Shown here piece after piece: positions 1 to 5,161 of a stretch of 5,161 nt of DNA; within the stretch, counting starts at the first letter, position 1; each line of letters starts with the position of its first letter. The stretch spans positions 1-5,161 of the forward strand of contig CAKKSJ010000056.1 of assembly GCA_919902965.1 (NCBI GenBank), read 5' to 3'. This DNA comes from Burkholderiales bacterium (GTDB lineage: Bacteria > Pseudomonadota > Gammaproteobacteria > Burkholderiales > SG8-39). The position numbers and the translations under genes were made by a program. The notes below the pieces were generated by a model that had not been told where the DNA came from, did no database searches, and worked only from the letters and a program-made list of their open reading frames with translations.

Positions 1-703
1 GGAACAGATCGCGCAGCTTCAGGCGCACGCCCGACACCTTGTCTTCCATGCGGTACAGCTTCTGCGCATCCTCGAGGTGGATCAGCGCCAGGCCGGAATC
101 GTATTCGAACATGCCAACCTCGAAAATCCCGACCACGCTGAACTGTTTGAGCCGCGGAATAATGCCGGCCGGCGTCACCTGCCCCTGCGGTGCGATCAAG
201 GTGAGCTTGTCGCCGGCGACCACGGCGAGGGCGCGCGCGAGCTCGGCACCCAGCACAATGCCGAACTCACCCGGTTTGAGCGCAGCGAGCGTGCCGGATT
301 TCATGCTGCTGCCGAACTCCGCCACCTGCTCCTCGCGCTCGGGCAAAATGCCGCGTATGAGCGCGCCGCGTACCGCGCCGTCGTAGGTGAGCATACCCTG
401 CACATTGACGTAGGGGGCGCTTGCAAGGACGCGCGCATCCGCCGCCGCAAGCGCTGCCACCGCCGGCCAGTCGGAGAGCAGGTCGCCCGGCCCGCTGATC
501 TGCACATGCGCAGCCACCCCGAGGATGCGCGTGCGCAACTCGTTCTGAAAACCGTTCATCACTGACAGCACTGTAATCAGCGCCGCGACCCCGAGCGCGA
601 TGCCCAGCATCGACGTCAGCGAGATGAAGGAAATGAAATGGTTGCGGCGCTTCGCGCGGGTATAGCGCAAGCCGACGAACAGTTCGTAAGGGAGTTTGCT
701 CAT
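1..703 (-). CDS. lolC: Lipoprotein-releasing ABC transporter permease, LolC/LolE family (5' part, runs off the left edge)
   Basis: Inner-membrane permease of the Lol system, which, with the ATPase LolD, extracts outer-membrane lipoproteins from the inner membrane and passes them to the periplasmic carrier LolA. The minus strand stays open from the ATG at 703-701 to the window edge, giving 234 residues without a stop. It begins MSKLPYELFVGLRYTRAKRR, the basic cytoplasmic N-terminus typical of LolC/E. One long hydrophobic helix follows (about residues 23-49) and leads into an MNGFQ segment. Residues from about 50 onward look like the periplasmic domain (MacB_PCD type), including a GMFEYDSGLALIHLEDAQ stretch that is characteristic of the family. 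LolC and LolE full-length proteins are about 400-415 residues, so about 40% lies outside the window, including the FtsX-type C-terminal helices. LolD is expected downstream, beyond the left edge (inference). LolC, LolE and the merged LolF type cannot be separated on this part alone. No clear Shine-Dalgarno precedes the ATG. Confidence 0.93.
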   Translation of the reverse strand, partial: MSKLPYELFVGLRYTRAKRRNHFISFISLTSMLGIALGVAALITVLSVMNGFQNELRTRILGVAAHVQISGPGDLLSDWPAVAALAAADARVLASAPYVNVQGMLTYDGAVRGALIRGILPEREEQVAEFGSSMKSGTLAALKPGEFGIVLGAELARALAVVAGDKLTLIAPQGQVTPAGIIPRLKQFSVVGIFEVGMFEYDSGLALIHLEDAQKLYRMEDKVSGVRLKLRDLF

Positions 704-763
704 AGTCGTTTTGGTGCAAGGGTATTTTGACATACTCACGCCCGGCTTATCCGTACAGGGCAG

Positions 764-772
764 TGATAAACT
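764..772 (+). promoter_or_regulatory. Candidate extended -10 promoter element of the rpfE-recJ gene cluster
   Basis: The sequence TGATAAACT fits an extended -10: TGn at 764-766, then the hexamer TAAACT at 767-772, which matches TATAAT at 4 of 6 positions including the key first T, second A and last T. A sigma-70 start 6-7 bases downstream would fall at about 778-779, on or beside the A of the ATG of the rpfE-type gene. No good -35 lies 16-18 bases upstream, as is often the case for extended -10 promoters. This is a reading of the sequence only; no transcription start is known. Confidence 0.4.
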
Positions 773-777
773 TTGGC

Positions 778-1815
778 ATGCATTGTCATCTGCTGCTTCC
801 CGATCTGTTCTGGCCCGCGCATGATGCTCCCGACATCTATGCCGGACTCGATACGCCGGCGCTGGAACGGCTCCTCGCCAGGGGCCGCGCGCGCGTCGAG
901 GCCCAGGCGGCCGAGGCGGGATCCAGCCTGGTCTGGCTGTGCGAGCGCTTTGGCGTAGACAAGCAGGAGGACTGGCCGGTTGCGCCCTATAGTTTGCTCG
1001 CAGACGGCGGCGAACCGGGCACGCAGCATTGGCTGCGCGCCGACCCGGTGCACCTGAAACTGGTGGGCAACCGGCTGGTGCTCGCCGACAGCGGCAGTTT
1101 TCCTCTGTCGCAGCTGGAGACCGACAGCCTGGCCGCAAGCCTCAACGCGCACTTTTCCGGCGACGGCCTGATGTTCCATGCGCTGCGGCCGGAGCGCTGG
1201 TATGTGCGGGTCGGGCGCGCGCCCTCAATGCAAACCACGCCGCTGGCGCAAGCGGTGGGCAGGAGCATCGACGACATCCTGCCGCGCGGCGCCGACGCCC
1301 CGTTCTGGCGCGCGCGCCTGAACGAGGTCCAGATGCTGCTGCACGGGCACGCGGTCAACGCGCACCGCGAGAGCGCGGGCGAACTGCCGGTCAACAGCAT
1401 CTGGCTGTGGGGCGGCGGCTGCATGCAGGCGCCGGCGGGCGCGCCGTTCAATGCGCTCTGGTCCGCGGATCCGTTTGCCAGGGGCCTGGCGCAAGCCACC
1501 CACGTTGCCGCGCACAAACTTCCCGGGAACGCGACTGAACTATTGCGCGCCAGCGCCGGCACAGGGGTCCAGCTGATCGTACTCGATGCGCTGTGCGTGC
1601 CGGCCCGCTACGGCGACGCCTACGCCTGGCGCACTACGCTCGCGCGACTTGAGCGCGAATGGTTCGCGCCTCTGCTGGAGGCACTCAGGCAGGAGCGCAT
1701 CGGCATGTTGAGCCTGCATGGGCTAGGCCCGAAAGGCACATTGTCGGTGGAAACCACGCGCGGCGACCTGCGCCGCTTCTGGCGGCGGGTGAAGCCACTG
1801 GCGAGCTACGCATAG
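778..1815 (+). CDS. rpfE: RpfE-type conserved protein (often auto-labelled phosphoglycerate mutase-like), encoded upstream of recJ
   Basis: This 345-residue protein of unproven biochemical function resembles the family named after Xanthomonas RpfE, a gene beside recJ in the rpf (regulation of pathogenicity factors) region. Recognisable conserved parts are YSLLADGGEPG (residues 71-81), HWLRADPVHL (84-93), LNEVQMLLHGH (181-191), NSIWLWGGG (206-214) and a C-terminal WRTTLARLEREWFAPL block (284-299). The protein has no signal peptide and no membrane helix, so it is probably cytosolic. Database transfers sometimes call relatives cofactor-independent phosphoglycerate mutase; I see no clear metal-binding site that would support that activity. 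The start chosen is ATG 778 (MHCHLLLPDLFWP). An in-frame TTG at 727 would add 17 residues, but that extension overlaps the probable promoter. No Shine-Dalgarno precedes 778, so a leaderless message is plausible. The stop lies 2 bases before recJ, implying co-transcription. Family assignment is fairly secure; function is not. Confidence 0.85.
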   Translation: MHCHLLLPDLFWPAHDAPDIYAGLDTPALERLLARGRARVEAQAAEAGSSLVWLCERFGVDKQEDWPVAPYSLLADGGEPGTQHWLRADPVHLKLVGNRLVLADSGSFPLSQLETDSLAASLNAHFSGDGLMFHALRPERWYVRVGRAPSMQTTPLAQAVGRSIDDILPRGADAPFWRARLNEVQMLLHGHAVNAHRESAGELPVNSIWLWGGGCMQAPAGAPFNALWSADPFARGLAQATHVAAHKLPGNATELLRASAGTGVQLIVLDALCVPARYGDAYAWRTTLARLEREWFAPLLEALRQERIGMLSLHGLGPKGTLSVETTRGDLRRFWRRVKPLASYA

Positions 1816-1817
1816 CA

Positions 1818-3530
1818 ATGACATCTATCGTCACGCGCCCCATCCCCCAGCGCGCACGCGACATGCTGGTGCAACAGGGCCTGCATCCGGTGCTGGCGCA
1901 ACTCTATGCCGCGCGCGGCGTGCTCGACAAAAGCGAGGTAGAGAGTACATTCTCCGCGCTGATTGCGCCCGAACAGCTGTTGAATGCGGCGCGGGCCGCG
2001 ATACTGCTTGCCGATGCAATCGAATCCGGACAGCGCCTGCTGATCGTCGCCGACTACGATTGCGATGGCGCCACCGCCTGCGCCGTCGGTGTGCGCGCCC
2101 TTTCGGCCTTCGGTGCCGACGTGGGCTATCTCGTGCCCAACCGCTTCGAATACGCTTATGGGCTCACGCCGGAAATCGTCGATCTCGCCGCGCGCGCGCC
2201 GCGCCGCCCCGCGCTCTTGATCACCGTGGACAACGGCATCGCCAGCAACGAGGGCGTGGCGCGCGCAAATGCGCTGGGTATCGCCACGCTGATCACCGAC
2301 CACCATCTGCCCGGCGACGCCCTGCCTGCGGCCAGCTGCATCGTCAACCCGAACCAGCCCGGTTGCGATTTCACCAGCAAGGCTATCGCCGGGGTGGGTG
2401 TGATGTTCTACGTGATGCTCGCACTCAGGGCAGAGCTGCGCCGGCGCGGGCATTTCAGGGAACACGCGGAATTCAATCTGGCGACGCTGCTCGACCTGGT
2501 CGCTTTGGGCACGGTGGCCGACGTGGTGCGGCTGGACCGCAACAACCGCATCCTCGTGGCGCAGGGGCTGAAGCGCATCCGCGCCGGCAAAATGCAGGCC
2601 GGCATCGCCGCGCTGCTGCGCGTGGCCGGGCGCGAAGCCGGGCGCGCGTCCTGCTTCGATCTGGGTTTTGCCGCCGGACCGCGGCTCAATGCCGCCGGGC
2701 GCCTTGCCGATATGGCGCTGGGAATAGAGTGCCTGATCACGGATGATACGGCGCGCGCACTCAATATCGCGCAGAACCTGGACCGTTTGAACCGCGAACG
2801 GCGTGAAATCGAAGGCGGCATGCAGGAGCAGGCGCTGCTCATGCTCGAGCGCCTGGGCTTGGACGCAGACGCCGGAGAATCCTACGCCCTGTCGCTCTAC
2901 GATCCGTCCTGGCACCAGGGCGTGGTGGGCATACTGGCCGCGCGCATCAAGGACCGGCTACATCGGCCTGTGATCGCGTTTGCGGCAGGCAACTCAGGCG
3001 AGTTGAAAGGTTCGGGGCGGTCGATCGCCGGCCTGCATTTGCGCGATGCGCTCGATCTCGTCGCCAAACGCGCGCCGGGCCTGATCCTGCGTTTCGGCGG
3101 CCACGCCGCCGCCGCGGGCCTCACCATACGCAGCGAGGCTCTGGCGCAATTCAGCGAACTGTTCGAAAGCAGCGTGCGTGGATTGCTCGCCGATTCCGAT
3201 CTCGCGCGCAGCATCGATACCGATGGCAGGCTGGAATCCGCCTACATTAACCTGGATACCATACGCCTGCTGGAACGCGAGGTGTGGGGACAGGGATTTC
3301 CGCAGCCGCTATTCTGCGACGACTTTAGCGTCGCCAATCAGCGCGTGGTCGGAAGCAAACATCTCAAGCTGCGCTTGCAGAAAGACGGACTGTCTTTCGA
3401 TGCCATACGTTTCAATTCGCTCGCCCCGGCGGGCAGCGCGATCCGCGCCGCCTACCGGCTGGCCGTGAACGAGTACAATGGTGTGCAGAGCGTGCAGCTC
3501 ATCGTGGAGGATTGGGAGAGCGTCGCATGA
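1818..3530 (+). CDS. recJ: Single-stranded-DNA-specific 5'-3' exonuclease RecJ
   Basis: RecJ degrades single-stranded DNA 5' to 3' in RecF-pathway recombination, mismatch repair and base-excision repair, using two metal ions (Mn/Mg). The 570-residue protein is close to the E. coli length of 577. The DHH catalytic motifs are all present: motif I ADYDCDG (D79, D81, D83), motif II VDNG (D138), motif III TDHH (D161, H162, H163) with VNPN at 176-179, and motif IV LGTVADV (D235). The RecJ-specific GPRLNAAGR lies at 287-295. The DHHA1 part carries SWHQGVVGI (364-372), GSGRS (398-402) and GGHAAAAG (427-434). An OB-fold-like C-terminal region spans about 465-566. No catalytic residue is missing, so the enzyme should be active. 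Start ATG 1818 lies 2 bases after the rpfE stop and has no strong ribosome site, which suggests translational coupling. An upstream in-frame ATG at 1659 would add 53 residues inside the rpfE-type gene and is rejected. The stop TGA overlaps the next gene's ATG. Confidence 0.98.
   Translation: MTSIVTRPIPQRARDMLVQQGLHPVLAQLYAARGVLDKSEVESTFSALIAPEQLLNAARAAILLADAIESGQRLLIVADYDCDGATACAVGVRALSAFGADVGYLVPNRFEYAYGLTPEIVDLAARAPRRPALLITVDNGIASNEGVARANALGIATLITDHHLPGDALPAASCIVNPNQPGCDFTSKAIAGVGVMFYVMLALRAELRRRGHFREHAEFNLATLLDLVALGTVADVVRLDRNNRILVAQGLKRIRAGKMQAGIAALLRVAGREAGRASCFDLGFAAGPRLNAAGRLADMALGIECLITDDTARALNIAQNLDRLNRERREIEGGMQEQALLMLERLGLDADAGESYALSLYDPSWHQGVVGILAARIKDRLHRPVIAFAAGNSGELKGSGRSIAGLHLRDALDLVAKRAPGLILRFGGHAAAAGLTIRSEALAQFSELFESSVRGLLADSDLARSIDTDGRLESAYINLDTIRLLEREVWGQGFPQPLFCDDFSVANQRVVGSKHLKLRLQKDGLSFDAIRFNSLAPAGSAIRAAYRLAVNEYNGVQSVQLIVEDWESVA
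3514..3520 (+). promoter_or_regulatory. Ribosome binding site setting the start of the MgtC/DUF4010 gene
   Basis: GGGAGAG ends 6 bases before ATG 3527 and lies inside the last codons of recJ. It supports ATG 3527 over the in-frame TTG at 3512, which would place the start before this site. A second purine run, GGAGG at 3506-3510, is further from the ATG. Confidence 0.6.
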
Positions 3531-4801
3531 ATCTCGGCTTTCTCGAATCGACTGAGCTGGCGCCGTTGCCGGCCTTCCTGACCAGCCTGGCCCTGGGCCT
3601 GCTGATCGGCCTGGAGCGCGAACGCAAGCCCGCGAGCAAGGCCGGCCTGCGCACCTTCGCGCTGGTCTCCCTCCTGGGCACGCTCACTGCCCTGATCGCC
3701 GGCAGGACCGGTTCGCCCTGGATAATCGCGGCAGGTCTTATCCTGGTCGGTCTGATGATGATCGCCGCCTATGCCTGCGACAGCCGACTAGGCGAAGAGG
3801 CGGCCGACCCAGGCACCACCTCGGTGGCGGCAATCTGCGTCTGCTACGGCCTGGGCGTACTGATCTGGCTGGGTTATCCGACGCTGTCCATCATGCTGGG
3901 CGTGATCACCACCATGCTGCTCTATTTCAAGCCCGAGCTGCGCGGACTATCGCAGAGCCTGACGCGCCAGGACCTGCTATCTATCCTGCAGTTTGCCGCG
4001 CTGAGTCTGGTCATTCTGCCGGTACTGCCCAACCAGAACTACGGGCCCTATAACGCGCTGAACCCGTACCAGATCTGGCTCATGGTGGTGCTTATCTCGG
4101 GTATTAGCCTGGCCGGCTATGTCGCGCTGCGCATTAGCGGCGGCCGCCATGGTGTGCTGCTCCTGGGCCTCATGGGCGGCCTGGTATCGAGCACCGCGAC
4201 GAGCATGGTTTATGCGCGCCATGCGCGCGACCCCGGGATGCTGCAACTCGCGGCGGTGGTGATACTCACTGCCAATCTGGTGGTGCCGGCACGCCTGGCG
4301 GTGCTGGCCGGCGTCGTTTCACCGGCCCTCCTGCCACTGATACTGCCGGTGATGGCCGGCGCGCTCGCCTGTGGTGCAGTGGGCACCCTCTACTGGTGGC
4401 TCAAACTCCGCCAGCAGGCCGTGCTCGAACTCCCGGAAATTCGCAATCCGACCGAAATTCGCACCGCGCTGGGCTTCGGGCTGCTGTTCGGCGTAATCTT
4501 GTTCTGTTCCGCATGGCTGTCGGACGTCGCCGGCAACCGCGGCCTGTACGCAGTGGCACTGGTGTCAGGCCTCACCGACGTGGACGCAATCACGCTTTCC
4601 ACCCTGCGTCTGTACGATCTGGGCACGCTGCAGCCGTTTCAGGCGGTCAGCGCCATCGTACTCGCGCTGGTTTCGAACATTGCATTCAAGCTCGGGCTGG
4701 TGCTGGCGGTCGGCGGCGCCGCACTCGCCCGCCGCTGCGCACTGCCTATGCTGGCTGCGGCAGCCGGCGCCGGCGCGGTCCTGGCATTTCTTCCGGCCTG
4801 A
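3527..4801 (+). CDS. MgtC family / DUF4010 polytopic inner-membrane protein
   Basis: Integral membrane protein of 424 residues combining an N-terminal MgtC-like domain (about 13-135) with a C-terminal DUF4010 domain (about 175-395). The MgtC part shows LLIGLERERK (25-34), GLRTFALVSLLG (40-51) and GTTSVAA (96-102), the pattern seen in MgtC/SapB relatives. The DUF4010 part shows GGLVSSTATS (217-226) and SGLTDVDAITLS (347-358). Hydrophobic segments suggest about 13-14 helices, near 15-28, 42-60, 65-82, 98-115, 117-134, 150-167, 183-202, 207-224, 240-262, 269-291, 313-331, 338-356, 372-395 and 405-422. MgtC itself helps Salmonella survive low magnesium and inhibits the F-type ATP synthase. This longer fusion family has no settled substrate, and the soluble C-terminal ACT-like domain of classical MgtC is absent, so magnesium transport should not be assumed. 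Its ATG overlaps the recJ stop (ATGA), so the two are likely translationally coupled. Confidence 0.9.
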   Translation: MNLGFLESTELAPLPAFLTSLALGLLIGLERERKPASKAGLRTFALVSLLGTLTALIAGRTGSPWIIAAGLILVGLMMIAAYACDSRLGEEAADPGTTSVAAICVCYGLGVLIWLGYPTLSIMLGVITTMLLYFKPELRGLSQSLTRQDLLSILQFAALSLVILPVLPNQNYGPYNALNPYQIWLMVVLISGISLAGYVALRISGGRHGVLLLGLMGGLVSSTATSMVYARHARDPGMLQLAAVVILTANLVVPARLAVLAGVVSPALLPLILPVMAGALACGAVGTLYWWLKLRQQAVLELPEIRNPTEIRTALGFGLLFGVILFCSAWLSDVAGNRGLYAVALVSGLTDVDAITLSTLRLYDLGTLQPFQAVSAIVLALVSNIAFKLGLVLAVGGAALARRCALPMLAAAAGAGAVLAFLPA

Positions 4802-4806
4802 GGAAG
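4800..4806 (+). promoter_or_regulatory. Shine-Dalgarno of the KTSC-domain gene
   Basis: GAGGAAG lies 5 bases before ATG 4812 and overlaps the TGA stop of the membrane protein gene. It is the strongest ribosome site in the window. It supports 4812 as the start rather than any codon further upstream in the same frame, such as the ATG at 4680 inside the preceding gene. Confidence 0.7.
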
Positions 4807-4811
4807 CAGAC

Positions 4812-5021
4812 ATGGAGCGCAAGTGCGTCAATTCCAGCAAGATCCGCGCAGTCGGCTACGACGCGAAATCGCGCGTGCTCGAAGTCGAACTGCGCGACGG
4901 CAGCGTGCTCGCCTACAGCAGCGTATCGCAGGAAGTGCATCGCCAGTTCATGAACGCGCCCTCGCCGACCAGCTACTACGAAGACAAAATCGTCGACGAG
5001 TTTTCGGCACGGCGGGTATAG
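4812..5021 (+). CDS. Small KTSC-domain protein
   Basis: This 69-residue protein consists almost entirely of one KTSC domain, a small fold named from its occurrence at the C-terminus of some lysyl-tRNA synthetases and otherwise found as free-standing short proteins of unknown role. Visible hallmarks are VNSSKIRAVGYD (residues 6-17), the strand pair VLEVELRDGSVLAYSSV (22-38), EVHRQFMNAPSP (41-52) and a tyrosine pair SYY (54-56) ahead of the acidic tail IVDEF. There is no signal peptide or membrane segment, so it is likely cytosolic. It follows the membrane protein gene by 10 bases with a good Shine-Dalgarno and is probably the last gene of the cluster. The C-terminus ARRV is basic. The domain call is confident; the molecular function, possibly nucleic-acid or RNA related given its synthetase link, is only inference. 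Confidence 0.87.
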   Translation: MERKCVNSSKIRAVGYDAKSRVLEVELRDGSVLAYSSVSQEVHRQFMNAPSPTSYYEDKIVDEFSARRV

Positions 5022-5030
5022 GTTTCGTCT

Positions 5031-5046
5031 GTTGCGTATACGCAGC
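5031..5046 (+). terminator. Short inverted repeat just after the KTSC gene, weak terminator candidate
   Basis: A perfect 12-base palindrome TGCGTATACGCA (5033-5044) lies 11 bases after the KTSC stop. As RNA it could form a stem GUUGCG/CGCAGC, with one G-U pair, around a UAUA loop. No T tract follows directly; the nearest T-rich stretch is about 5062-5071. It may end transcription weakly or serve as a protein site, but a 12-base palindrome can also occur by chance in a window this long. Confidence 0.25.
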
Positions 5047-5118
5047 GACCTGAGTTACTCCCTTTGTTATTGCGACATTGCGCCGACGAAGGTACTTCGA
5101 ACGCTGGCGCCCGAGCTT

Positions 5119-5142
5119 GCGCGGACGGCGCCCCGTCCGCGC
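5119..5142. repeat. Perfect GC-rich hairpin: 10-bp stem, 4-base loop
   Basis: GCGCGGACGG (5119-5128) pairs perfectly with CCGTCCGCGC (5133-5142) around the loop CGCC. Two further T-G pairs could extend the stem to 5117-5144. No T run follows on either strand, so it is not a textbook intrinsic terminator. It could be a REP-like dispersed element, a protein binding site, or a T-less hairpin ending the gene cluster. It lies about 100 bases after the last gene, in the non-coding stretch 5022-5161. Confidence 0.55.
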
Positions 5143-5161
5143 GGATCGCTGCTTGCATGCG

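Noticed and set aside
39..565. Overlapping plus-strand frames opposite the lolC part
   Set aside because: They are antisense shadows of a clear LolC/E coding sequence, rich in arginine and alanine and without family resemblance.
1659..1817. In-frame upstream ATG that would extend RecJ by 53 residues
   Set aside because: The extension lies inside the rpfE-type gene, reads as an out-of-frame arginine/alanine-rich shadow, and the protein from 1818 already matches the RecJ N-terminus and length.
2060..2746. Plus-strand 228-codon frame inside recJ
   Set aside because: It is a shifted frame of recJ, strongly arginine-rich, with no domain; recJ itself is intact across it, so it is not a frameshift remnant.
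1806..2915. Long open frame of 369 codons on the minus strand opposite recJ
   Set aside because: It lies wholly opposite the catalytic half of recJ, has no recognisable domain and is explained by the third-position GC bias that keeps antisense frames open.
4396..4953. Plus-strand 185-codon frame across the end of the membrane protein gene and the KTSC gene
   Set aside because: It is a shifted-frame shadow with arginine-rich composition; both real genes keep intact domains in their own frames.
4976..5158. Minus-strand 60-codon frame over the right-hand tail
   Set aside because: It has no domain and no ribosome site, and half of it lies opposite or within hairpin-forming DNA and the KTSC end.
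1..5161. Mobile elements, CRISPR arrays, tRNA or rRNA genes, toxin-antitoxin or defence systems
   Set aside because: I saw no transposase or integrase motif, no spaced direct repeats, no tRNA cloverleaf sequence and no defence-gene motif; every large frame is explained by the five genes listed.

Overview
The window reads as a chromosomal segment of a GC-rich Gram-negative proteobacterium, most likely a betaproteobacterium (Nitrosomonadales- or Burkholderiales-like) or a close gammaproteobacterial relative. The evidence is an outer-membrane lipoprotein export gene (LolC/E family), an RpfE-type protein encoded directly beside RecJ as in the Xanthomonas rpf region, and strong G/C bias at third codon positions. 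The lineage is inferred from gene content and codon bias; no marker gene was placed on a tree.

Layout: positions 1-703 hold the 5' part of a minus-strand lolC/lolE-type gene that runs off the left edge. A 74-base divergent intergenic region (704-777) follows. Four plus-strand genes are then packed tightly: an rpfE-type gene (778-1815), recJ (1818-3530), an MgtC/DUF4010 membrane protein gene (3527-4801) and a small KTSC-domain gene (4812-5021). The gaps are 2 bases, a 4-base ATGA overlap, and 10 bases, so the four probably share a transcript. The last 140 bases (5022-5161) carry no supported gene but contain several inverted repeats, including a perfect 10-bp GC-rich stem with a 4-base loop.

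Functionally the window mixes housekeeping roles. LolC releases outer-membrane lipoproteins from the inner membrane, and RecJ is the 5'-3' single-strand DNA exonuclease of recombination and mismatch repair. The other three genes (RpfE-type, MgtC/DUF4010, KTSC) belong to families whose biochemistry is poorly defined. I see no mobile element, CRISPR array, tRNA, rRNA or toxin-antitoxin pair. I do not see a clear new biological system. The points most worth a second look are the coupling of poorly characterised genes to recJ, a probable leaderless start for the rpfE-type gene, and a repeat with a fixed 130-residue offset inside the DUF4010 part of the membrane protein.
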